Source: Phytoseiulus persimilis
Taxonomy: Eukaryota; Arthropoda; Arachnida; Mesostigmata; Phytoseiidae
Assembly (NCBI GenBank): GCA_037576195.1
Contig: CM075103.1
Location: 7,564,001-7,628,000, forward strand
Reading direction: 5' to 3'
Length of the DNA stretch: 64,000 nt
The position numbers and the translations under genes are program-made. Under the pieces are notes generated by a model. It had not been told where the DNA came from, searched no databases, and was given only the letters and a program-made list of their open reading frames with translations. Shown here one piece after another: positions 34,960-47,600 of the stretch. Positions within the stretch are counted from its first letter, which is position 1. Every line of letters starts with the position of its first letter.

Positions 34960-35655
34960 CGGCTGAATTTCTTCGAGTGTTGCCTCCAGTCCCCCTCAAT
35001 TCGTTCGACGGCTTCGGTGAACTACACAGGCTGAACGCATTCTGGAGATCAGCTGTGAACGGCGGCGAGTCGCTTAGACTATGCACGAGGCTGTTTCGAA
35101 TGGACAGATGAGACCCTAGAACGCTTTCCAGAAACCACGTCTTCAGCGAGTTCAATCTGCTCGGGTGCTGCCGGGTGTGATCTTTTCACATCGATCCGCC
35201 TCCGTAAGTGGCGATCGCGGCAAGCTCGATCTGGAACAGCTTGATGGGCGCGTCGATCGACAGTTTTTCCTAGGGAACTGAATGGAGGCGAAGGCGACGA
35301 GAGCTTTTCGTATTCTTCCATAAATATTCTCGCCGAAACAGAGGCCGGGTGCGTGAACTTGTTGAAACATCCGACTCCCACTCGGCTCAGGCGTAGACGA
35401 TCGTCTTCGGCGAGGCGTCCTCCTCTCCTGAATTCCAAGGCCTCGGTTCTGCTGAAGTTGATATTCAGTCCGGCAAACAAAACGATGTCATCGGCGTACA
35501 TGATCAATTCCAGCGTTAGATGTTCTGAGGTGATTTAGCGGAGCAGGTTACCTGTTAGAATTGGGGAGAGGATTGGACTTGTGTTTTCTCCTCGGACGAA
35601 GCCATTGGTTTCGACCAGGCCCTTCGTCAAACCATCCGAAATCGTCATGCATAGA
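34960..35655 (-). pseudogene. Decayed non-LTR (LINE) reverse transcriptase fragment
   Basis: On the minus strand, in order: ISDGLTKGLVETNGFVRGEN…SPILSPIL (motif of the type NGVLQGDPLSPLLF), a stop, then MYADDIVLFAGLNINFSRTE (the YADD catalytic box with its usual following block compressed by a deletion) and LEFRRGGRLAEDDRL. A frameshift follows, into a stretch resembling the post-RT thumb (ENIYGRIRKALVAFASI), and a further shift into LNSLKTWFLESVLGSHLSIRN. At least three frame changes and one deletion make it non-functional. The mix of motifs is typical of arthropod LINEs of the group carrying the K-F-R-R-G-G-R-L block; I do not assign a clade. Confidence 0.78.
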
Positions 35656-38600
35656 ACAATCGATGACTTCTGCCAATATGAGATGACTTCAACCAAATCA
35701 GGTGCATGACCAAGCCTTGAACGCGGTAATCACCAGTTTTGGAATTCGTTAACCCGAAAGTTGTTGAAGGAGCCCAGCGTTCGGGGCTGAGAGATCGAGG
35801 CTCGAAGCCGCCTTCGTTCCGAGCAGAGGAGGATATTCCTTCCGAATCGATCGGCTCGCAGCTGGACAAGGAAGCAGCCCGCATCGCAGCCTACCCGCGG
35901 ATGTCCGCATTCGGAGGCGACTTTCGCCCACTCGCAGCAATCATATGCGATACGTTCAAGGGGTGCCGAACACCGAGACTTGGAAGGCCGCACAGCTCAA
36001 CCAATTGCTATCGGGCCCCGTGGGGCGGTCGGTCATTCGGCAGAGAGCTTCTGAAGGACTTGAGGAAACGAATAAGTAAGTCGAGGAAATTATGGCCACT
36101 TAGGACGGCGCCGCTCTAAGTCGAAATTTGGTTCAAACAGGCGGTCACAGAGACGCTGGCGCTTGAGCCAAACCAGCATTACCCCGGAATTTCCTATCCG
36201 AATATCATCCTCTTCTCTGAGCCGGTCCAATTCCGAACACCCGAGCACTGCTTGGGACTCGAAGGTCCACAACCTGATCGAGGGAAAGAGAGTTCAATTT
36301 GTGACACTGCAACGAAACTTCAAGAGAGATCAGGAGCGTGCCCCTGGGAGAGATATCTGCGGTTTGTCACCAAAGAAGAGGACAGAAATGTGCCACATCG
36401 GAATCGTCGGATTTCGCTCACAGGCACATAGACGAATCGATCCCTGGTGGGAAAAACATCCGGTAACAATGAAAGTTCCACTTCCGTTCTGGGCAACTTG
36501 CGGCTCATGCCTGCCGGATGACATTCAGGACATTCGAGCGGCCACACGCAAAAAGCGAGCAGTCAACCAGGATCTTCGAATTTTGCGCGTTCGGGACGTA
36601 TTCGATGAAAAGTTTATAGGTTCTCAAAGCTTTGGGCTAACTGTGACGAAGTTTCATTTCCATACTGAGGGTTTCCGGTTTTTTTTTCTGACAAACCTCA
36701 GAAACACGCTGTTGCCTGTTGTTATCTGACAGTGCGAGCCCGGTTCGATGGGGAACGAAGGAGAACAAGAGCAAATCCTGCACGGTTTCCCGGTGAGGCG
36801 AATCTGTGGCCCGAATGCTCCGTAGAACTGAGCGTCAGGTTTTTCATTTTTTGCTTCCCACCTCTTCTCCGCAATGCAGCTGCACGAGCTCGAAGACCTC
36901 AGATGTCATGTAGTTATCTTCTCGAGTTTTGTCATCGTATTTGTACCTACGCGACCGAAATTCAATAGACTGATCAGACCTTTCGGAGCGTTCGCTCGTC
37001 CAGACCGTGTTGCGGGCCCTCGCATCGTCTTGTTGATCGATCCGGTGCGGAACATGCACCAGCTCAGAGGGGTTTGGAAATGTATGACCAGTATGACGAT
37101 CCGGATGGGGCAGGGTTTATAAATCTCTCCTGACCATCCGGAAACGGATCAGAACGAGGAGATGGTTAAACGAAACGCGAATGAGCGAAAACTTCTGGAG
37201 CAAATAATATTTTTCCGAAAGGAATCCCATTGGTTCTTAAGTCCTCCAAATAGCGGAGTCACGAGCATTCAAATTTTCCCGATCGACGCTCATCGGGCCA
37301 GAACTGGGTATGATATTTTATCTTGAACAGGGAACCACAATCCAACTGTTTTCGGTCGGATCTCAGACCGTCGCGCTGTTCGATTAGTGCGAGTATCCGC
37401 CGAGACGCCTCTGATACTCCAATAACTGGAGACACATGGAGCCGGGATCACTCGGGTTTCTCAAACAAAGTTCTCACTACAGAGGATATCGCTCGAGGCT
37501 CAGAGAAGCAAGGGTGGAGCAGTTAGCGGATCCCTACCGTCTGATGCGACGCTGATCAAGAAAGGCTGAGCTGATCCCGATGGAGTATAAAATTAGTCAT
37601 TCTCATACTCAAAGAGCATCGAATTTTTCGATAGTTCCTTGATTCATAGAATGGCGAGCTCGCCCCCACTGCAGCCGTGAGATCGATTAGCTCGGATCGA
37701 GTGCTACACGGGTAAATGCCGTGAACGACTGTTTGAACAATTGTTATCAACAGTCGAATTCGTATTTGGAGCTTTTGTTGCTCTAGAGGAACCCACAGCT
37801 GATGGAAGTCCAGTCGTCACAGGCTACAGAACTTCTGGCACTCGAATACATGTGAGCGTAGCTTCCACCTGAAATCGAGTCGTTGGGGATCAATCCACGA
37901 CTGCTGTGATGCTCAGCGGTTTCGCATCTTGAGCCGAGTAGGTGGAAAGAAATAACACCTTCTAATGACTGTAAATTATCCAATGACGTTGGAAACAATA
38001 TGGCGGAGATGATGGACTGAAGCTCGGGTTCCGACGCGGTCTCATTTCCCTAATGAGGCTTCTGGCGCCGTTCTCGCATTGCGTTGTCAGGGCTGGTCGG
38101 CGGAGCTCTACCGGTTTCACTTCCTTGACGGGACACGACCACGTGAAAATCCCGCGATTTCTGGGATAAGTTATTGTGCCGTCGCTCGGCTCATCACGCT
38201 TTGATTTTTCTCGAAGTAGCGGAATCAACGGAGGCAGGCGTCTTTCAGTAGACCTCCTCTTCCGTTCAAGGGGAAACGGGAATTCATAATCTGGGAAGCA
38301 CTCGAGAAAGACGATGGAGGCCCAGAGCAATTTTTTCGCCGCAATGAGCTTCAAGAGATCGCTTCGCAGTTCCAACTCCCATCTTTCTTGTCCCACACGA
38401 TGCTAGATAGGGAGAAGAAAACCTTTGTTTAGCTCAGTGAGCTGCTCCATTTTGGTCATGACACTTTTTCGTCTCATTCCCATAATTTCGGTTCAACCTT
38501 GAAAACCTTCTGGAAACGTTCGAGATCGATTATGGCATTATGCAGGTCTATCGTTGAGTGATTCAAAATAAAGGACGACTCGGTTCCGGGAGCTCGTCTC

Positions 38601-41600
38601 GACCGGCTCGCTCTACAGGATCCAGATCGCCGGCTTCATTCCGAGATACAAAGTGTTCCGGACAATTACTGACCGTGTACCCAAGCATCGATCGGCGCCA
38701 TGATCCACAAACCAATAATGGTTCAAGTCAGTGAAAAGGCCGCATTGCTGACCTTTTTCGAAACTCGAGTCGTTGAACGAGGAATATCAAACTACGATTT
38801 AGCTCTACCGAAATTCGCGAAGCGCCACACAGAGCGACGTATCGACTGGATCAACAGGACTGACAATGAGTGCGGGAACGGGACTGCCGCAGCACTCTCA
38901 GGCGCGTATTCACTAAATACCAACACCTGCAGTTCCTTCATTCACGCGCTCAGTGCGGAGCCTCCGCAGTCTGTGAGCAGCGTTCGCGAAGTGGATTTTG
39001 TCTCGGAAAAGATCTGTGTCGGGGGTGAGTCATCAGTGAGAGGCACTTCTCGGATTCAACGAGTACGGATCAAAAAATTATTCGGCCCAATCGATTTCAT
39101 CTATGCTGACAAGTGATCTGGATCGACGACGAGTCCCGAGAGTTCCAAGGATGTCACTCGTTTCGGGACCACTCGTTCACTTGACCGGCAGAAGGTAGGG
39201 CTGCGGCTTCGCCGAGGAGCTCTCTTGAGTGGACGGACGAGGATCGCATCGGAAGCACTTGTGACCCCATATATCTTAATAGAGACGCCACAGGAATTCT
39301 ACGAACATTCCGTTGTTTTAAGTGTCTGGGCATTAACCGTTTCTGCAAGGCCATTTATTACGTGCCGGACAAGTTGCGGTCCTGCGAGGAAAGTTCCTTT
39401 CGGACCCGAACAGGGATGGAAAGAACGCGCGAATTCCTCGTGAGATGAAATGACTCCAATCTATCGAAAATAATGACCACCTCAACCTTCGGCACCACCA
39501 CCGGAGTCTGGCCTCGATCTCTCCATGCGCCTTGTTACCGTCAAGAGAGGTCCTCAGCCCTTCGACCGTCCGATGAATCGCGACTCACACCGCGGCCCGC
39601 ATCCCCAGAACTCTCGACCCAGATCGCGCTCTGTCAATTTCCCGACGCGGGTCGAGTTCGTGAGCTCTAGCGTTTTCGCCTCGCGCGGGCGCAGCTGAAC
39701 GTGCAATCGTTTGGCGATACTCGCGTCGTGTAGAACAGCGTCTTGGCGGCCGTGTCGTGCAGGAGTGAAGCTGCCGCGGCGGATAACGATCACGGAAGCA
39801 GCATTAAAGTCTTCACCCTATACGTACTTACATACAAACGCTCGTACATACGAATGCACGAACGTCCTCTAACGAGAGCCATTACAGCAGTGTTTGGGAA
39901 AGTTGGCCGTCGACACCGCCAGACTAACGACGTTCCTATCGCTGAACTCCATTTGCCCCAGGAAAGCCTGTGCGCCCCGTGATCATGAGAAGCCGTTGAA
40001 TTTGCGAGCGTTTTCAGGACGCCGGAGTTTGAGATGAGCTCGCTCCCCGAGCCGGTTGTTACCACTCTCCTTGGACCCGGAGGAGACCAGTTCGGGGCTT
40101 CATCCGCACTCCTGATCAATCCTCGAGGAGCGCCGTCGTCCGTCAGCTCCGGGTCGGATGGCAACGGGATATCAAAACAAAGCAGCGGGGCAGCTGCAAG
40201 GATTAGCTGCGCGGTCTGAATCGCCCACAGGCTCCCTGAATAATAATCTGGAGTTCAGCCGAGCGCGAATTTCCCGCTTTCAACCTTCTAACTACCTCGT
40301 GAACTGTGAGCGCGCGACCGTATTGTAGCGAAACGTGAGGCTGCAGCTGGATCTCTTATCTTGCCGCAACGTTCTTTACGAGCAATCTGAACGCAGTCAC
40401 ATCTGTTTCAGCGCAACGAGCCGCATGTCGGCTAATATCATACGAGTGCCATTTCTAGTCGTGCTTTCCTTCAGCCGACGAACGGATCCGCCCGGCAGCT
40501 CGCTCGACTTCGCCCCCTCCTCCGAAACCATGCCCTACAACTAGGCCCACTCGGCCGGCCCGGATGAGTGATGAGGAGCTCCCGTGCTCTACGTTGCTCT
40601 CATGACGGATAGCTGGTTGTCTGCCGAGCCGCTTCGTCTGTGAGCCGCCCGGAAGGAAGAGCCACCAACAGTCGAACGGCCGACCAAGAAGGCCTGCGAA
40701 CAAGGAGTAGGGTTCGGGAGGGAAGCTATCCTGTACTGTCTTCCGCAAAGCTCACGTGTGTCCACATGAGATGGGGTCCGGCAGCCCCACCCCTCCCAAT
40801 CTAATGAAAGCCCCAAAGATCTGAGGGGTGCAGCATCGAGATTCAAGCTTTGTCTATATCCATATCTGCATCGGACCTTGAATTCGTCTCGGCAACGAAA
40901 TCTCGCCCCAGGGAAGCTGGGGGCGCCGAGCTGAGGGGCTCGGGACACTTATTTGTCGAGCGGATTTTGACTCGAGTCTCGATCTCACGAGAGAGCGCAA
41001 AGCTGAGGACATTCAAAGTTCTGCCAATGTGTTCCACAGCCTACGGTGGCAGAAGTTCGGTCCGAAGCAGGAACAAAAACGCGACTCAGGAAGGCGCTGA
41101 AACGGAGTTCCAGATCGATCCACCGAAGAGGCTTCATGATGAGATAAATTACCGCAAAATGTTTTTTCTTGTGCCAGGGAGCATGCGCGAGTGGCGATTC
41201 CGGTGGAACTCTCCAACTTCATCATCCAATAGCCAATCCTGAGAGCTTGTTTCCGGACCTGCGCGTTCCCATCGCCGTTACAATAACCAGCTGTGAGAGG
41301 TCTTCCGGTGGGTTGAAGCGGATCACGAGTCATGATCATCATGGGTAGAGAGAGGCTGAGCGCTTTTGAGCATTGAGAGAGACGGAACGGACTCCGAAGC
41401 TGTTATAGAAAGTTTCGCTGCAGTCAGGGCCCGTCGTGCGCAATTCAGATAATCACAGCATCGTTATAACAGCGAACATGATCTTGTTCCCAACCCAATG
41501 AATCTTTTCCGGTTACTTGCCAGATTTTCCTACGGGCTCCAGGGGGAGAAGGAGGAGCACTTTTGTCGAATCACCTCGAACGCGACTCGAGATGCACACG

Positions 41601-44600
41601 CGACTGCTGTCTAACTCATTACCGATTCTTGAGACTCAACTTCGACCCGCGGCATTTGGAAACGCGGTTGCCACGTTCATATTGTCACGTTTATGTCAGG
41701 AGCGTGTGAATGTTGGCAGTTTCTAGAATAGCCCAAGATCGAAGAGTTGGATCAGATCTACACTCGCCGACGATCCGGCGGAAGGAGTCGGTGGCAACAT
41801 AGATAGTATGTTTTCGGCGTAATGCGCTTTCGGCGCAATCGGCGCGCACCTACGAGAAAAAGAAACACCACACGTGCGGGACCGAATGGAGTAGAAAACT
41901 CCGGAAAGAAATGCGGCGGCCCCAACCGGAGTCAGAAACAACATCTCCTCATCACGTCTGTGATCTGATGGATATCGGATCTAGAGAGGGTTCAAACGGG
42001 AGTTTCCTCTCCCTGCGTTGCCTCTAACGAATCTCATGAGCTTACACAGCTCATTCGGGAACTTCATGGGTCGAATGATCAGCGGTCAGACAATAGGTGG
42101 TGTGCGGGAACTTCCTTCATCGCATGCAGTGGAGGCCCGCGTTGGTGGATTCTTAGAGTGCTGATCTCGTCGATCCGATAGTTTCTTTCGAGCCACCCCA
42201 CCTTTAACGCCTCGACGCCCGCCGTTGAGTGATGGGATCCGCCTATCCGAGCAACGACCTGAGAAGCTTGCAGCATTACGAGGAATATGAGCGTTTTTCC
42301 CGTAATTCAGGGCTGCTCCTCGACCCCACGTGGACCGCGTCAACGCAGCCGTCCCCTCCAATATTTCGGCTTGTCATATCCCACCGGCATTCCGTCATTT
42401 GGTTTGATCTCAATCAGTAGGCCTCGTTCAAGTGAAAGTTGTACGGCCCGATCGCGAACTTCGGATAACCTGCTTTGTGCTTCCCTTTTGTGATAGTCTG
42501 CTCCTTTCGAACTGATCCTCGAGCTTTGCGCTAAAGCCCTGTGTGGAAGCCCCATGGAGCCTGCGACCCACCTAGGAGGAAGGCAACCGAGCGACTCTCC
42601 TTGACGAGTTGGCCGAATGGTTCTCCTGGGAAGTGAGGCAATCTGCAGGAGGGATCGTCGCTCCTTTTCAAAACGTCTTCCCTTCAGTGACTCTGCAATA
42701 AAACGACGGATTCCGCGCACGAGGAAACAATAGGGACCCCATGACATTGTTCAACAAAATAAAACCCGAATCACCGTACCACCTGCGAGAGGTCATTAGC
42801 GCGGTACCCTCCTCGTGTGCGTCGTTCCAAGGTCTGGAGAGCCACTGCAAAACGATCCGCCGAAGCGCAAGGTTTGGAAACTTGATGACTCCCAACGAAG
42901 AAAAGTGCTTTTGTAACTTTGACGTAGCTCCCCGCGCGATCTTCCATGGGAATATTGAGTGTCAGGAGATGCCCTCCTCCTGCATACAGGATCCTCTTGA
43001 TGACTTCGTGGCGAAACGACCGATTTTCCAGAGGGCGCTTCCGAATGGCTTCAACAGAAACCTCGGTTCTGTCGATGTTTGAGTGAACAAGTGAGCCCGA
43101 TGTGAAGGAAGCATCACCTGAGGAAAACATCTATCTTCTTTACAGGATGCCGTGTAGAGGCCGTTACCGGCCCTCTGGCTTGCTCAACCGCCTCTCTCCG
43201 CCTGCCGTTGGCTGACTCTCGACTCGGGTGTCTGAAGGCTTTTTCTCCTGTTTTCGCCCGACTCGGGCCCAGACAAAGCCAGATTGCTCCCAGTGGACTA
43301 ATCTTGGACAACATAGAGCCTCATTTCGAGAAACACCACTGGGACTCACCCGGCAGTCAGTTCCTATTTCTATCACTGACGTATACCCCGCTGCTACCGC
43401 AAGCAGCTGTCATCATTAAATCCTGTCAAACTCAGCGTTCCCCACGCTTCACTCCTGCCTGTTCTCAGCTCCCCACCCAGGCGCAACGTCACCGTTTCCT
43501 TCAACACTTCTGTTTTTCAGTTTGATGCGGCGGAAAAACTTCTCGAGAGGAACCGCTAGATTCCAGGTGGAAAGGGGTGACGATCGTGGTTCGGAGTCGA
43601 AGAATGGGGTCTCGTGTCCATCGTATGGCTTGAAGGGAATTTTCTCCCCTGAGTGAGTGAAATTTTCCGCTCAAATTGAAAACAAGTTCTGGAAGCCTCT
43701 TCTGGCTAGTGTTGCTCGAGTTTGTTCGGAACATGAGAACCGATTTGGGAACCCTTCCTACGCAAGGAAAAGCCCGTTCGTTCAAATCAAGGTTCGAGAA
43801 GTTTTTCTGAGCACGTGTTGAGTAGCAGAGGAGTAACAACTTCTCGATCGGATCGGAAAATCAGCAGCGACCCCACCGCATCGAGGGCGAGTGTTCTCCA
43901 ACGCTACTCAAGTCAAGGTTACGATGAGTTTTTCAGAAGTTGAGATGAATTTTCGGGGGGAGGGAGGGGGGGAGGGGTTCCGTCAGTTTGGTGCTCTCTC
44001 CAAGGAGGCTCGATTCTTGCTCGACTCGGGATTTCTGCCGTTGGGTTACGGGGCCAGCAACTCGAAATTTAGCCAGACTCCCTCGAGCCAAATCTTGCTC
44101 AGAGAAGAACAGTATGAACGTTTTTGGAGACGGTGGGAGCGCAGATGTTGATGAAAGAAAAGTTGGGCCCGGAAGGCGGAGAGAAGAATAGAGGAAAGAT
44201 GAGACCTCAGCGAAGACGAAGAATTTGGACTGACGGGAAGCCCTGAATGAGATTTTAATTTGTTGTCTCGTCCGTGGCTCAAGGGAAACCTTCGTGTCGT
44301 CAAGGTGAGCCTGATTTCCCTACCAAGGGAATATGTCGCGTCACCCGCTCCGCCGCGTTTTCCCAGCTTCCTGAAGTTCCTCTCGTTCCTTTGGTCCCAA
44401 TTTTTTCTGAGTTTTCTTTGTTCACTCCACCTCTGCGTCGCATTATCTGGGATCGGTACTTCGCTTCCTTGACCACTACGAAACTTATGCTTCGCTAATT
44501 GTTCTATTTGATACGTTTGCTTCTAGATTCTTACTCCTGATATGAGTGAGAGTTGTTACCACCTCTGTCCACGGGGTCAGCTCAATCTCTTCTGAGGAAC

Positions 44601-47600
44601 CCCTCCACGCTCTTTCGAGCCGAACCAAGCGACTTATTCACCGTACCTTCAGGTACCAGAAAGCTAACAGATATATCCCAGGCATTGGCGCGGGGGTAGC
44701 GGAGTTTGGCACTCGCGGTCCGACCCCCCGCCCCTGGGAGCCCGCTGGCTGCGCGGACCATCACACGAGGAGCAGAAAACCTGGCCGCCTTGCCGCCCCG
44801 GATCCCAAATCGGTTCGTCATAGATCACCGGAGACGCGCGGGTTGTCACACCCATCACAGTGGTAAAAGCTTGGCCAAGTGACTCGTCTGCCGGAGCTCA
44901 TGGTTGTCGAGCTCATCCGGAGATGTTAACAATATTGAATCATCGCTAGAGCCCGCGCTTTCGAGAATTATCGATCTGCTATTCCATCAATCTTCGTAGC
45001 ATTGCGGAATTCCTGGGTGAATGGTAGTGATAAAGAGCGAGGGCAGTAATCATCAATAAGGGCAGCCTCGAAGTCGAAAAATGCTCGATGAGTTCCGGAC
45101 CAGGGCTTCGCCGAGAAATCCTGGCTCCCATGATAACGTTTGTGAATCGAGGCGAGACCTCGTGAGATGAGAAGTTCGAACTAACGTGAGCGAAATAGTC
45201 GAGTCGATTCAGAAAAGATCAGGACATCAGAGGGCCTGAGGGTCTTCATTATCATCAGAGAGCCTTGAAACTCCCAAGAACGCAATTTTCCCTGCTCCGG
45301 GTCTAGCCGAAGGTCCGAAACCGAACTTCCTTCGCACGATGCCGATCATAGACCACATCTTCGAATGAGAGGAGTATAAGCAGTCCAGATCGAGATCAGA
45401 GGTCCACTGGAGTGGCGACACATCGATGTCCGACAAACTCGATCCCCGCTAGGATTCTCACTGCGGAGCCTCGCTCCTGACGGGTCTCGTTCCAGACCGA
45501 GGAGGTCGCTCATAATTACGTGAAAACCCAGTTTTCTCTGACCCGGAATCTCAAGTTCGCTGTCATGCTTGGAAGTTTCCCTCCGGAGACTCCGGTCTTT
45601 CATCATAGAATTTCGATGAGAACGAGTGAATCGGAGTAGCCTTTGGCGGATTCGCGACGTCGTTTGAGTGTCGTTTTGCCGCCTTGAGGAGCCAGCTTCA
45701 GCGACAAGAGCTTCTCAAGCTTCGTCGTGAATCAAGACCGAGTGCGGGGTACTAAACCACTGCTAATTTCGTTATCCTACTCGACTCGAAACATCCCTCG
45801 CTCTCTCAAAAGGAATGGGAACAGGCGATTGCTTCACATATTGCTCTGACCATCCATTGCGACGATAGTTGTAGACCTTAAAGCTTCTCGCATCGGATTC
45901 CGAATCGGAATCAGCACGTACTTGGAGATAACGTCCAAGGAGTGGGCATTATCTCATCTCGACATCCCTGTCAGCAAACACGAGATCGGTGTCCAAATTT
46001 CCATGCCCCGTGCTGGGTGAGCCGTCGCCAGAGCCTTACCCAACTTGAGGAATGGTATCAAAGACCACCATTGAGCAGCGACGGAGTGTCGAAAGATGCG
46101 CCGCGGCCCCGGATTGGCTCCATTCCGGCATAACTTTCAATCGTCGTGCCCTCACGATGATTGCCTGTGCTCTCCACTCCTCTTCCAAACTCAGAACGCA
46201 GATTGTCTCTTTTAGCTACTCGTTGAGGCTTTGGTTGATGGTCCATCCGGCATCATGACGAGCTTCTCGTCTCGCATCCTCCAGATAAGACTCCGACGTT
46301 GTGGCACGAGTTTCGAGAGGCAGGGAGATGGGGAACTGGCAACGACTCCGAAACGGAATGAGACGCATCCGCAGGGACTTGTCAGACGCGAGAAGACCTC
46401 CATCACATTCGACTCACCCCGAATCAGACTCGCGGAAGAAGAGCGATTCTGTCGGGCGACTTCGATTGGAAATCCCCAGCCGGCGAATTAATCGTGGATT
46501 CTGTTCCCGAACGAGCAGGCTGTTCATCACACGCCCACGGCCGCAATCGAGATTCCTCACAGCAGCCGACGATGCCGCATCACAAGCATCGGGCAGCGGT
46601 GCAAATCCGTCGCAAACGCCGGCACAGCCGCTCGCCTTTCGGAGGGTGCCGCCAGGGAAAAAACTTCACCGCACGTTAAAATCCACCTCAGGTACAAAAA
46701 TGGTTCACCGCAATCGCAAAGCCGCAGTGAGCGTCAACAAAGTGCATCACAGCTACGAACCGGGACCGCTAGCTTATCCCACGAGCCGAAATCCAAGCGT
46801 GGCTGCCTTTGAGTCGCGCAAAGCGAGTGCGGCGCGTTTGAAAACTGATGGTCGACCCCGCTTCCCGCAAAGTTATCTCGTGGGGCCGGACATCCACGTG
46901 AGATTCCAAATAACCCTCAGCCGGCACTTTTCGGAGGTCAGCCGTGTTTGCGTGCAGCATTCGGCACCGGTATCGCCACGATCCAGCTTCCCGTTCGGGA
47001 ATCTCCGACGAGGACATGTTGGCGCCGTCCTGCTACAGGCGCTGCGATTCAAAACGGAAGGGAGAGGGCCGATTACGAAATGAGATGGCGCATGAACAAG
47101 CGAGTGACCGTTTTCTCAACAGCGAGACCCGGATTGCCGTTGGGCCTGACGCTCTCGGGCGCTTTACTCGCCGAAGTTATTTGGACTCGATTTCCCCCGT
47201 TCGGCTCTCCCGCGGGCAACCCACCACCGAGGGCAGAACAGCGTAAACATGAATGTTCGGCGGTCGGAGTCACAGAGGCGCAGGCTCTTTCTTCTTCTAG
47301 TACGGAATGATTCGAACAAAACGTAATCCTCCTCGAGGGCTTTTGTGGAAAACCCTTTTTGAGTTTATCGAGCGACTGGACCGATGGGCCAGGCAGGTGG
47401 GCCGATGAAGCGGACTCCCGGAGTCTCCGTCTCGATGCGGATCCGGGATTCGAATAACGCCTCGGCATCGAGACGAATCGAGTCTCCTCGAATCGGAGCC
47501 GGCGAGTCATTCCGCGGAGTTGAGAGGACTCGTTGTGCGGATCTTCGGATCTAACTGCGTCATTCTGGTTCCTGAGCGTTTCCCGTAATCGACCCTGTTC

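Noticed and set aside
39554..39793. Retroviral-type protease or terminal exon on minus
   Set aside because: Two competing frames look protein-like, but neither has the DTG/DSG motif, and the acceptor is poor.
42340..43130. BEL/Pao-like polymerase remnants (minus)
   Set aside because: Fragments only loosely recall the pre-RT linker, with no catalytic motif, so the resemblance is too weak to call.
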